DNA from: Bacteroidota bacterium
Lineage (GTDB): Bacteria; Bacteroidota; Rhodothermia; Rhodothermales; Bin80
Assembly: GCA_026702635.1 (NCBI GenBank)
Contig: JAPPBZ010000199.1
Location: 1 to 14,190 of the forward strand
DNA: 14,190 nucleotides
Reading direction: 5' to 3'
Shown here: piece after piece, positions 6,918 to 14,190 of the stretch
How the letters are laid out: every line of letters begins with the position of its first letter
How positions within the stretch are numbered: the first letter of the stretch is position 1
Notes under the pieces: generated by a model
What the model was told of the DNA's origin: nothing
What the model saw: the letters and a program-made list of their open reading frames with translations, nothing else
Database searches by the model: none
Translations under genes and position numbers: made by a program

Positions 6918-8078
6918 ATGCTTTACTATCTGTTACAGTGGTTGGAAGAGGCGTTTCATCCTCCGGGATTCCAAGTCGTGGAGTTCATCACGGTGCGTGC
7001 GACGCTTTCTGCCATCACGGCATTCGTCATCGTGATGGTCATTGGACCCTACGTGATTCGCTGGCTCGTACGCAACCAGCTCGGGGAAGAGGTACGCAAA
7101 GAGCTAAGCGCCGGCGCCGTTGATCATTCACACAAACGTGGGACCCCCACGATGGGCGGATTGATTATTGTCAGTGCGATCATGATTGCAACGCTCCTGT
7201 GGGGAGACCTGCGCGAGGTCTACGTCTGGCTCATCCTCATCGCGACCGCATGGATGGCCGCGTTCGGGTTTGCAGATGATTACATCAAGACCGTTCACAA
7301 AGACAAAGCAGGCCTGGCGGCACGTATGAAGCTGACCGGCCAAATCGGACTGGGGCTGCTGGTGGGACTCATCCTGTATTTCCATCCGCAATTTGAAGAG
7401 ACGCGGTCGGTGACTGATCTACCATTCGTCCAGAATTGGCACCTCGACTATAACATTCTGGGCAATACATTCCTGGGAGGGATGGATCTCGGATGGCTCT
7501 TCTTCATCCCGATGACCATATTCATTGTAACGGCCACATCTAATGCAGTCAATTTGACGGACGGTCTTGACGGGCTAGCGGCAGGAGTCGCCGCGATCAT
7601 TGCCATGGGGCTGGTCGTTCTCATCTATATCTCGGGACACGCAGGGTTTTCCTCTTATCTGGGAGTACTGTACCTGACAGGCGCAGGGGAACTGACCATC
7701 TTTGCATCCGCGATGTGTGTCGCATGCCTGGGATTTCTGTGGTTTAACGGTTATCCGGCAACCGTCTTTATGGGAGATACTGGATCACTGTCCCTAGGAG
7801 CTGCCATTGCGGTCATCGCCGTGATGGTCAAAAAAGAGCTTCTGTTACCACTGCTCTGTGCCGTCTTTTTTGTCGAAACCTTATCGGTCATTCTGCAGAC
7901 TACTTATTTCCGCTATACCCGTCGCAAGACAGGCACGGGGAAGCGGATCTTCCGCATGGCACCCCTGCATCACCATTATGAGGCAAAAGGCATGCACGAG
8001 GTTAAAATTGTTACCCGTTTCTGCCTTGTGACCGTAATCACCATGTTGGCAACCCTACTCTCGCTCCGGATCCGATGA
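6918..8078 (+). CDS. mraY: Phospho-N-acetylmuramoyl-pentapeptide transferase MraY
   Basis: Integral membrane enzyme transferring phospho-MurNAc-pentapeptide from UDP to undecaprenyl phosphate, giving lipid I. It has 386 residues with about ten hydrophobic segments. Conserved sites are KRGTPTMGG (73-81), FADDYIK (118-124, Asp120/Asp121), NAVNLTDGLDG (209-219, Asp215/Asp218), VFMGDTGS (283-290), and MAPLHHHYE (348-355, His351-353). I chose the ATG at 6918, because MLYYLLQWLEE aligns with the usual MraY N-terminus and sits 4 nt after the murE stop. A TTG at 6873 would add 15 residues inside murE and looks spurious. The TGA overlaps the murD start (ATGA). There is no Shine-Dalgarno sequence. Identity is very secure. 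Confidence 0.97.
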   Translation: MLYYLLQWLEEAFHPPGFQVVEFITVRATLSAITAFVIVMVIGPYVIRWLVRNQLGEEVRKELSAGAVDHSHKRGTPTMGGLIIVSAIMIATLLWGDLREVYVWLILIATAWMAAFGFADDYIKTVHKDKAGLAARMKLTGQIGLGLLVGLILYFHPQFEETRSVTDLPFVQNWHLDYNILGNTFLGGMDLGWLFFIPMTIFIVTATSNAVNLTDGLDGLAAGVAAIIAMGLVVLIYISGHAGFSSYLGVLYLTGAGELTIFASAMCVACLGFLWFNGYPATVFMGDTGSLSLGAAIAVIAVMVKKELLLPLLCAVFFVETLSVILQTTYFRYTRRKTGTGKRIFRMAPLHHHYEAKGMHEVKIVTRFCLVTVITMLATLLSLRIR

Positions 8079-9430
8079 TGCAGCCATACAACGTCCAGGG
8101 GAAACGCATTACCGTTCTGGGAGCCGCCCGGAGTGGCCGCGCGGTTGCGGGTCTATTGACCCGTACTGGCGCCAAAGTATTGCTTTCCGATCATGGCCCC
8201 ATTGATACAGATACGCTGAAATGGTGCAAGAACCAGGGCATTGAAGTGGAAGCCCATGGACATACAGAAGCGACATTGGCAGCGGATTTCCTGGTGATAA
8301 GTCCGGGAGTACCTACGACAGCTCAGCCCGTCCGGGCCGCCCTTGCCCGGGGACTGCCTGTCTACTCGGAGCTTGAGGTTGCTTCCTGGTACGCAAAGGG
8401 ACAGATTGTAGCAGTCACCGGAACCAATGGAAAGACCACAACGGCTTCACTTGTAGGACACATGATGAAGACTGCTGATCGGCATGCCGTAGTCGCGGGC
8501 AATATTGGTAGCCCCTTGTCTGAACATATCCAAAATTTACATGCGGACACGGTAGTCGTCCTTGAAGTGTCCAGTTTCCAACTGGATCATATAGACACGT
8601 TCCGGCCGGATGTGAGTGTGATCCTGAATATTACCCCAGATCATCTGGATCGCTACGGTGGCAGCTTCGAACATTATGCAAAAAGTAAACTCCGCATCTA
8701 TGAAAACCAGTCAGATGCGGACACGGTGATCTACAACTACGATGACACGCTGGTGCGGGAGCGTGTCGAGTACTTTATCTCTACTCGTGATGTGCAGGGG
8801 CTCCCCTTCAGTAGCCAGGTAGAGCTTTCGAGCGGTGCGAGCGCGATTCGCGACATGATCCATCTGCAGAAGCATGCTCTCTTACCCACAGAGAAATTGG
8901 GAATCCTGGGACCGCACAACATCAGTAATTCTCTGGCAGCTGCATTGGCAGGACAGGCAGTTGGACTCACGAATGCGATCCTGCGTGAAAGCCTGCAACG
9001 ATTCACCGGAGTGGATCACCGACTGGAAGTCATCCGTCAATTGAGCGGGGTCACCTATGTCAATGACTCGAAAGCGACCAATGTGAATGCGCTCTGGTAC
9101 GCACTACTGAGTTTCCACGCACCGATTGTACTGCTCGCAGGCGGTCGGGACAAAGGAAATGACTATGAGATTATCAAGCCACTGATCTCCGAAAAGGTGC
9201 ACACCGTGATTGCGTTCGGAGAAAGTGCGCAAAAAGTGCTTGGGGAGCTCGGCCCTCACACCAAAAATGCACTGGCGGTCAAAACTCTAGACGAAGCAGT
9301 CCTGAGTGCACGAAGCTGCGCGAGTGCCGGGGATGTTGTACTGTTGAGCCCGGCATGCGCCTCTTTTGATCTGTTTTCCAACTACGAAGAACGGGGAGCG
9401 CGATTCCGCCACATTGTGGAGAGTTTCTAA
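8075..9430 (+). CDS. murD: UDP-MurNAc-L-alanine:D-glutamate ligase MurD
   Basis: Cytosolic ATP-dependent ligase adding D-Glu to UDP-MurNAc-L-Ala. It has 451 residues. The N-terminal Rossmann-like uridine-binding domain has ITVLGAARSGRA (12-23) and SPGVP (76-80). The central ATPase domain has TGTNGKTTT (115-123, Lys120), GNIGSPLSE, LEVSSFQL and DHLDRYGG. The candidate carbamylated Lys205 is in SKLRIYE, equivalent to E. coli K198. The C-terminal domain has NDSKATN (330-336), LLAGGRDKG (353-361) and LSPACASFDLFSNYEERG. Two adjacent in-frame ATGs at 8075 and 8078 both fit. The first overlaps the mraY stop by 4 nt and the second by 1, and sequence alone does not decide. ftsW follows after 2 nt. 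Confidence 0.96.
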   Translation: MMQPYNVQGKRITVLGAARSGRAVAGLLTRTGAKVLLSDHGPIDTDTLKWCKNQGIEVEAHGHTEATLAADFLVISPGVPTTAQPVRAALARGLPVYSELEVASWYAKGQIVAVTGTNGKTTTASLVGHMMKTADRHAVVAGNIGSPLSEHIQNLHADTVVVLEVSSFQLDHIDTFRPDVSVILNITPDHLDRYGGSFEHYAKSKLRIYENQSDADTVIYNYDDTLVRERVEYFISTRDVQGLPFSSQVELSSGASAIRDMIHLQKHALLPTEKLGILGPHNISNSLAAALAGQAVGLTNAILRESLQRFTGVDHRLEVIRQLSGVTYVNDSKATNVNALWYALLSFHAPIVLLAGGRDKGNDYEIIKPLISEKVHTVIAFGESAQKVLGELGPHTKNALAVKTLDEAVLSARSCASAGDVVLLSPACASFDLFSNYEERGARFRHIVESF

Positions 9431-9432
9431 CC

Positions 9433-10584
9433 ATGCCGAGACAGACCAACACCTTGTATCTGCAGGACCGGGCCCCGATGGACAGGTATGTCCTCTGGAT
9501 CGTACTTGTCATCTCCGCGATTGGGGTGATGGCAGTCTACAGCGCAATCGCCTTTTTGGCTGAAGTGAAAGCAGATGGGGATACGGAGCAATTCCTTTTG
9601 CGTCACGCACTCCGAGTGGGGCTTGCACTCGTGACGATGATTGTCTTCAGTATGTTGGACTACCATCAGATTGCGCGCTGGTCGCAACTGTTTCTAGTGG
9701 GCTCTTTGTTCCTACTGGTACTAGTGCGCATCTTTGGGGTTACGTACGGAGGCGCTACTCGTGCCTTCCAGGTTGGTCTTTTCAGCGTTCAGCCATCAGA
9801 CCTGGCAAAGATTGCGCTGATCCTGAACATCGCTGTACTCCTGGTACGTAAGCAGGAATACATCCATAACTTCACCAGGGGTGTTCTTCCGCTATTTTTC
9901 TGGACGTTTCTAACCGTCGTGTTGATTGGTCTGGAGGACCTGTCAACCGCCTTCCTCGTCCTGGTTTCTGTAATGCTGATGCTCTATGTCGGCCGTGTGA
10001 GCCTGTTCCACATCGGAGGAGGTGTCATCTTCAGTATTGCCTGCGTGTTTTTGATGCTCCTTTCTTCTCCAAACCGGGCTCAACGGGTCGAATCCTACCT
10101 GAATCTGAAAATCTTCACGAATACGGAGGAAGCCGAAGTGTTCGACTTACAGGCAGAGGGCTATCAGGCACATCAGGCCAGGATTGCCCTTGCAATGGGC
10201 GGATGGACCGGACGAGGGCCGGGCAAAAGTATCCAGCGGGATTTCCTGCCGACCCCCTATAATGACTTCATTTTTGCCATCATCTCGGAAGAGTATGGGG
10301 TTCTGGGAAGTCTTGTCCTCCTAGGGCTGTTCGTGATGATTCTCTTGCGGGGCTTTCTGCGGATTGCACGTGATGCAATAGATCCACTGGGCCTTTTCCT
10401 AGCAGTTGGCTGCACAACGATTCTGTTTTTGTACACCTTGGTCCACACAGGGGTCTCGGTGGGGATTTTGCCAGTGACGGGGCTCCCGCTTCCACTGATT
10501 TCCTATGGTGGAACCTCAATGCTTGCCGCAGGCATTCTGCTTGGAATTCTACTCAACATTTCCCGACAACTGGACCGCAGATGA
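9433..10584 (+). CDS. ftsW: SEDS peptidoglycan glycosyltransferase FtsW
   Basis: Multi-pass membrane glycosyltransferase that polymerises lipid II at the septum together with FtsI. It has 383 residues and about ten transmembrane segments. SEDS hallmarks are QPSDLAKIALI (120-130), GLEDLSTAFLV (166-176), HQARIALAMGGWTGRGPGKS (247-266), the putative catalytic Asp278 in PTPYNDFIFAIISEEYG, and GILPVTGLPLPLISYGGTS (344-362). The catalytic segment differs from the common PExHTDFIFA. The YxDFIFA-EEYG form is, as I recall it, typical of Bacteroidota. The position between murD and murG in the dcw cluster argues for FtsW over RodA. The ATG at 9433 is preceded by GGAGAG at 8 nt. A second ATG at 9478 (MDRYVLW) would also leave all membrane segments. 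The stop overlaps murG (ATGA). Confidence 0.94.
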   Translation: MPRQTNTLYLQDRAPMDRYVLWIVLVISAIGVMAVYSAIAFLAEVKADGDTEQFLLRHALRVGLALVTMIVFSMLDYHQIARWSQLFLVGSLFLLVLVRIFGVTYGGATRAFQVGLFSVQPSDLAKIALILNIAVLLVRKQEYIHNFTRGVLPLFFWTFLTVVLIGLEDLSTAFLVLVSVMLMLYVGRVSLFHIGGGVIFSIACVFLMLLSSPNRAQRVESYLNLKIFTNTEEAEVFDLQAEGYQAHQARIALAMGGWTGRGPGKSIQRDFLPTPYNDFIFAIISEEYGVLGSLVLLGLFVMILLRGFLRIARDAIDPLGLFLAVGCTTILFLYTLVHTGVSVGILPVTGLPLPLISYGGTSMLAAGILLGILLNISRQLDRR

Positions 10585-11684
10585 GACCGCCTCGCATATT
10601 ACTGGCTGGTGGCGGCACAGGCGGCCACGTATACCCGGCAATTGCCATTGCACAGGCAATCCGCTCGCTGGAACCAATGAGTGCAATTGCATTTGCTGGA
10701 ACGCGGGATCACCTGGAGTGGAACGCGGTCCCGGACGCAGGATTTGAAATTCATCCAATTACGATCAGCGGGTTTCATCGTAGACAGCTTTTACGGAATG
10801 CAGGATTCCCATTTAAGTTGGCAACCGGGCTGTGGCAGAGTTATCAATTGGTTCAGGACTTTGATGCGGACGTTGCTGTCGGGACCGGTGGGTATGTGTC
10901 GGGGCCGGTATTGTGGGCAGCCAGCATGCGTAAACGTCCAACGGTTGCCCAGGAGCAGAATGCCTACGCAGGCGTGACCAATCGTATTCTGGGACGCCGT
11001 GCAGCACAGGTACATATTGCTTTTGAAGAGGCAAAGAGCTGGTTCCCTGAGGGGCGCTGCCGTATCAGTGGCAACCCTGTACGCAAGGAGCTGGCGACGA
11101 CAGTTACACGCGAAGCTGCCCGGAAAGCTCTGAAACTGCCACAGAATGCGAATGTGCTGTTCGTGTTCGGGGGATCGCTGGGAAGTCAATCCATTAACGA
11201 GGCGATGTGGCAGGTTTCAGACCAAATGCTCTCCGCCCCCGACCTTCATATCATCTGGCAGACCGGCAACCTCTACTACGAGCGAATGCGGAAGAAGGAG
11301 CACGCAAGGCTTCGTGTCATGAAGTATGTGGACCGAATGGAATTGTTCTATGCTGCCTGCGACCTTGTTCTGGCACGATCCGGGGCCCTCACATGTAGTG
11401 AGCTCCTATGCACTGCGACTCCTGCGGTGCTCGTGCCATCCATACATGTAGCTGAGGATCATCAGACCAAAAATGCCCGCAGTATGGAGCGTATCGGTGC
11501 GGCGATGCTTGTGCCAGAAGAGGATCTTCTGAATGCACTCCTGATACAGGTCCCTGCTCTCTTGGCTGATCCCGAACGAAGAGGCACGATGGCGGACAGA
11601 GCACGCAAAGCCGCAAAACCGCAAGCCGCCATGACCATCGCAAAAGATATCCTGGCATTGGTCGGATGGGAGGAATCAGCATGA
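10581..11684 (+). CDS. murG: UDP-GlcNAc:lipid I N-acetylglucosaminyltransferase MurG
   Basis: Peripheral membrane GT-B glycosyltransferase adding GlcNAc to lipid I to make lipid II on the cytoplasmic face. It has 367 residues, the usual size. The N-terminal domain has the glycine-rich GGGTGGH (10-16), a second Gly loop GTGGYVSGP (101-109), QEQNAYAGVTNRILG (125-139 region) and GNPVR (164-168). The C-terminal UDP-GlcNAc domain has FGGSLGSQSINEAM (196-209), RSGALTCSEL (266-275) and VAEDHQTKNA (290-299). All are conserved. ATG overlaps the ftsW stop by 4 nt with no ribosome-binding sequence, so coupling is likely. Within its last codons lies GGGAGGA, the ribosome-binding site for murC. Confidence 0.96.
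   Translation: MRPPRILLAGGGTGGHVYPAIAIAQAIRSLEPMSAIAFAGTRDHLEWNAVPDAGFEIHPITISGFHRRQLLRNAGFPFKLATGLWQSYQLVQDFDADVAVGTGGYVSGPVLWAASMRKRPTVAQEQNAYAGVTNRILGRRAAQVHIAFEEAKSWFPEGRCRISGNPVRKELATTVTREAARKALKLPQNANVLFVFGGSLGSQSINEAMWQVSDQMLSAPDLHIIWQTGNLYYERMRKKEHARLRVMKYVDRMELFYAACDLVLARSGALTCSELLCTATPAVLVPSIHVAEDHQTKNARSMERIGAAMLVPEEDLLNALLIQVPALLADPERRGTMADRARKAAKPQAAMTIAKDILALVGWEESA
11668..11674 (+). promoter_or_regulatory. murC: Shine-Dalgarno site that fixes the murC start
   Basis: GGGAGGA at 11668-11674, 6 nt before the ATG at 11681, is the best anti-Shine-Dalgarno match in front of any gene here. It favours 11681 over the in-frame ATG at 11666, which lies upstream of it and would have the site inside its own coding sequence. 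Confidence 0.65.
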
Positions 11685-13093
11685 ACTCACAACGTCGACA
11701 ACCCTGGCTCGGACGAATCCGTCATGTACACATGGTCGGCATTGGTGGCATTGGAATGAGTTCAATCGCCTCCGTTCTTTTGGCGCGAGGATATCGGGTA
11801 ACCGGCTCCGACCTGAGCCTGAGTGACCTGACCAATAAACTTGCAGATCAGGGAGCACACATCTATGAAGGACATGATAAAAAACATGTCTATGGCGCAG
11901 ATGTGGTCGTCTACTCGTCTGCGGTGGATGTAAATCAAAATGCCGAAACACAGGCCGCGGTTTCTCATCGTATCCCACTGATTCCCCGATCAGAAATGCT
12001 CGGTGAACTCATGCGTATGAAATATGGTGTCGGTGTTGCGGGCACACACGGAAAAACAACGGCGACCAGTATGGTTGGGCGTGTAGTCGCAGAAGGCGGA
12101 TTTGATCCCACGGTCATCGTTGGGGGGAAAGTGACGGAAATCAACAGTAATGCCGTCAGTGGAGAGGGGGATATTATCGTAATTGAAGCAGATGAATATG
12201 ATCGCGCTTTTCTGCGATTAACCCCTGCCCTGGCTGTGATCACAACCATTGAAGCGGATCATCTGGACATTTATGGAGACCTCGAAGAAGTCTATAAGGC
12301 CTTTACTGCGTTTGCCGTGAGTGTGCCCTTCTTCGGAGCAGCCATCGTCTGCCTGGATGACCCTGGTGTACAGGCAATCATTGACGGGATTGACCGCAGG
12401 CTGGTGACCTACGGCACCGCGCGGCAGGCGATGGTACGGGCCGAGAAGGTGAGACAAAAGGGGCAGTCTACGCATTTTGACGTGCTTGCATCCGGCAAGT
12501 TACTCGGATCCATTCAACTACGAGCGCTCGGATTGCACAATGTACGCAATGCACTGGCTGCGGTCGCCGTCGGATTAGAGCTTGATATTGCTTTTGATTC
12601 CATTAAGTCGGGGCTGGAACTCTTTTCCGGTGTCCAGCGGCGCTTTCAGGTTCTGGGGGAGAAGGATGAGATTCTGGTCATCGACGATTACGCCCATCAT
12701 CCGACCGAAGTCCTTGCAACCCTGAAGGCTGCAAGCGAGGGATATCCAGATCGCCGGATTGTGGGAATTTTTCAGCCCCACCTATACTCGCGCACGAATG
12801 ATTTCAAGGATCAGTTTGCTCGTTCATTTTTCAATGCGGACATCCTGATCGTGACAGAGATCTATCCGGCCCGGGAAAAACCAATCCCTGGAGTCACCGG
12901 GAAGCTGATCGCGGAACTGGCGGCAGCTCGGGGTCATCGTGATGTCCGCTACGCGAAGCGGAAGGAGGATGTACTACCCATTTTACGGGATACCTGTGAG
13001 TCCGGTGATGTGGTGCTGTTCATGGGGGCAGGAGATATCTGGCGAACGGCCCGCGAATACACAGAACAACTTTGCCGAAGCGCAGCCGCCTAG
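11681..13093 (+). CDS. murC: UDP-N-acetylmuramate:L-alanine ligase MurC
   Basis: ATP-dependent ligase attaching L-Ala to UDP-MurNAc, the first step of stem-peptide synthesis, in the cytosol. It has 470 residues. The N-terminal Rossmann domain has HMVGIGGIGMSSIA (17-30) and TGSDLSLS. The ATPase core has GTHGKTT (121-127, Lys125), EADEYDRAFLRL and EADHLDIYGD (191-200). The C-terminal domain contains DDYAHHPTEV and GIFQPHLYSRT. The THGK variant of the P-loop separates MurC from MurD and MurE (TNGK). The start at 11681 overlaps the murG stop (ATGA) and has a strong ribosome-binding site. The ATG at 11666 would add only MGGIS. The TAG is followed 4 nt later by ftsQ. There is no murB or ddl between them, unlike E. 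coli. Confidence 0.96.
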   Translation: MNSQRRQPWLGRIRHVHMVGIGGIGMSSIASVLLARGYRVTGSDLSLSDLTNKLADQGAHIYEGHDKKHVYGADVVVYSSAVDVNQNAETQAAVSHRIPLIPRSEMLGELMRMKYGVGVAGTHGKTTATSMVGRVVAEGGFDPTVIVGGKVTEINSNAVSGEGDIIVIEADEYDRAFLRLTPALAVITTIEADHLDIYGDLEEVYKAFTAFAVSVPFFGAAIVCLDDPGVQAIIDGIDRRLVTYGTARQAMVRAEKVRQKGQSTHFDVLASGKLLGSIQLRALGLHNVRNALAAVAVGLELDIAFDSIKSGLELFSGVQRRFQVLGEKDEILVIDDYAHHPTEVLATLKAASEGYPDRRIVGIFQPHLYSRTNDFKDQFARSFFNADILIVTEIYPAREKPIPGVTGKLIAELAAARGHRDVRYAKRKEDVLPILRDTCESGDVVLFMGAGDIWRTAREYTEQLCRSAAA

Positions 13094-13097
13094 GATC

Positions 13098-13817
13098 ATG
13101 ACACGTAGACAGAGACGCATTCTGACCTTTCTTGCAATCTCTCTCCTGATCTGTGTTGGGGTAAGCAGCGGATGGTCTTATCTATGGCAGCGTCCGTGTA
13201 CCCAGATTACAATTACAGGCACTGAATACACGGATCCAGCTACCATGTATGGACTGATTGATAGTACATTCAGTACCCAGCTGGTAGTTGACCGGCTACA
13301 ACGACATCCATGGGTCCAGGGAGCACGCGCGATCTGTTATCCAACCGGCACGATGCGAGTAGAGGTCCTGGAGCGTCGGCCACATCTGTTGACCCTTACA
13401 GAGACGGGAAGACCGGCATACTATCTGGACGAGTTTGGCTACATGATGCCCGCCCATACACAGGCGATCTTTGATGTGCCACTCTTGCGGGGGACCACGA
13501 ATCCATATCGCGCATTATCCCCCGTAGAAGACCAAACCGTACGGGACCTTCTAGTCCTTCTACCACGGCTTCCTACTGAGATTGACCGCCTGATATCTGA
13601 ATTCGAAGTAACCGAAAACGAATTGACCATGATTATGCGTGTTGCCGGTGCAGACCAAGCCACAGTGGTGCATCTAGGGGACACGGCATGGGAAGAGAGA
13701 TTGCACAAGTTGTATGCATTCTGGGATCAGCAGATACGACCTCGCGAGGACCGGATGGTCGAGGTCATTGACCTGCGGTTTCGAGGCCAAATCGTAACGA
13801 AAGAAAATCCGATATAG
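13098..13817 (+). CDS. ftsQ: Cell division protein FtsQ (POTRA domain)
   Basis: Bitopic membrane protein linking early and late divisome parts and binding FtsL/FtsB. It has 239 residues from the ATG at 13098. The short basic N-terminus MTRRQRR is followed by one membrane helix at about 8-28, a POTRA domain at about 33-95 (ITITG, DRLQRHPWVQGARA, MRVEVLERRP) and a beta domain with YYLDEFGYMMP. It ends with VIDLRFRGQIV, the characteristic VDLR strand of FtsQ. The frame is open back to 12939, inside murC. That extension has no FtsQ features and would place residues ahead of the basic start, so I reject it. FtsQ sequences diverge, but topology, the VDLR end and the murC-ftsA context make the call firm. 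Confidence 0.9.
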   Translation: MTRRQRRILTFLAISLLICVGVSSGWSYLWQRPCTQITITGTEYTDPATMYGLIDSTFSTQLVVDRLQRHPWVQGARAICYPTGTMRVEVLERRPHLLTLTETGRPAYYLDEFGYMMPAHTQAIFDVPLLRGTTNPYRALSPVEDQTVRDLLVLLPRLPTEIDRLISEFEVTENELTMIMRVAGADQATVVHLGDTAWEERLHKLYAFWDQQIRPREDRMVEVIDLRFRGQIVTKENPI

Positions 13818-13822
13818 CTATA
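13813..13822. repeat. Perfect 10-bp palindrome at the ftsQ stop, ahead of ftsA
   Basis: TATAGCTATA is a perfect palindrome spanning the ftsQ TAG. The overlapping 9-mer TAGCTATAC (13815-13823) also occurs at 1601-1609 in the mraZ leader. It might be an internal promoter element or operator for ftsA(-ftsZ), or coincidence. I see no matching -35 element. Confidence 0.3.
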
Positions 13823-13833
13823 CACCACGAACC

Positions 13834-14190
13834 ATGCATGATCAAATTGTAGTCGGAATGGATATTGGCACCACGAAAGTGTGTGCTGTCGTAGCCGAAT
13901 CCGATGAATTAGGCAAGATTAATGTGTTAGGGATCGGGATCGCCGAATCTGATGGTCTGAACCGAGGCGTTGTGGTCAATATTGATAAGACTGTAGCCTC
14001 TGTCCAGAAAGCGATCTCAGCAGCGGAGCGTGCAGCCGATGTAGAAGTTCAGAATGTAATTGTAGGCATTGCCGGCGATCATATTCAAAGCTTCCAGAGC
14101 CGAGGGGTGGTTACGATCACCAACCGCGATCACTCAATTACGGAAAAAGATGTCAAGCGATTGATTGAGGATACGGCGCATGTAGCGATG
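13834..14190 (+). CDS. ftsA: Cell division protein FtsA, N-terminal part (truncated by window edge)
   Basis: Actin-like ATPase that tethers the FtsZ ring to the membrane. 119 residues are visible from the ATG at 13834, 16 nt after the ftsQ stop; the frame stays open to the window end. The N-terminus MHDQIVVGMDIGTTKVCAVVAE carries the phosphate-1 loop DIGTTK of the actin/Hsp70 fold. Next come GLNRGVVVNIDKTVASVQKAI and VQNVIVGIAGDHIQSF...GVVTI. These lead into the 1C (SHS2) domain that is characteristic of FtsA, and distinguish it from MreB and DnaK. The DHSITEKDVKRLIEDT stretch is typical. The remaining two-thirds and the C-terminal amphipathic helix lie outside. ftsZ is expected next. The ACC before ATG matches ftsI, murE and ftsW, and no Shine-Dalgarno sequence is seen. 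Confidence 0.95.
   Translation, partial: MHDQIVVGMDIGTTKVCAVVAESDELGKINVLGIGIAESDGLNRGVVVNIDKTVASVQKAISAAERAADVEVQNVIVGIAGDHIQSFQSRGVVTITNRDHSITEKDVKRLIEDTAHVAM

Noticed and set aside
12939..13097. 53-residue N-terminal extension of ftsQ into murC
   Set aside because: The extension has no FtsQ character. The basic start plus membrane helix begins at 13098, 4 nt after the murC stop.
1..14190. An undescribed biological system
   Set aside because: Every gene is a recognised pyrG or dcw family member with intact key residues, in a conserved order. There is no unexplained coding or repetitive stretch apart from the 184-nt regulatory gap.

Overview
The window is one contiguous stretch of a division and cell wall (dcw) cluster, preceded by the 3' part of pyrG. 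All recognisable genes lie on the + strand. The order is pyrG (5' truncated), mraZ, rsmH (mraW), ftsL-like, ftsI (PBP with a PASTA domain), murE, mraY, murD, ftsW, murG, murC, ftsQ, ftsA (3' truncated by the window edge). There are no mobile elements, RNA genes, CRISPR arrays or broken genes.

Organism: a Gram-negative-type bacterium that probably makes meso-diaminopimelate peptidoglycan, since MurE carries a DNPR motif. Several traits point to the Bacteroidota/Rhodothermota/Balneolota (FCB) side of the tree. murE is followed directly by mraY with no murF. murC is followed directly by ftsQ with no murB or ddl. The division PBP ends in a PASTA domain. FtsW has the variant PTPYNDFIFA instead of the common PExHTDFIFA. 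Most starts lack a Shine-Dalgarno sequence. The placement is inference; no 16S or other phylogenetic marker is present.

Layout: bases 1-1438 are the CTP synthase gene. Bases 1439-1622 (184 nt) are the only sizeable intergenic region. It holds a weak terminator-like hairpin, an AT-rich perfect palindrome and three exact 10-bp repeats that match the known MraZ operator pattern, so it is the likely autoregulated promoter of the cluster. From 1623 to the right edge the genes are packed end to end: neighbours overlap by 1, 4 or 14 nt or are separated by 2-16 nt. This implies one long, translationally coupled transcript.

The genes work as one pathway. MurC, MurD and MurE build UDP-MurNAc-tripeptide in the cytoplasm. 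MurF would add D-Ala-D-Ala but must be encoded elsewhere. MraY and MurG make lipid I and lipid II at the membrane. FtsW (SEDS glycosyltransferase) and FtsI (transpeptidase) polymerise and crosslink septal wall, scaffolded and activated by FtsL and FtsQ. FtsA tethers the FtsZ ring. MraZ represses the cluster and RsmH modifies 16S rRNA.

I looked for an undescribed system on both strands and found none. The long antisense ORFs are shadows of conserved genes. The points worth a second look are regulatory: the operator region, a 9-mer shared between the mraZ and ftsA leaders, and the translation-start signals.
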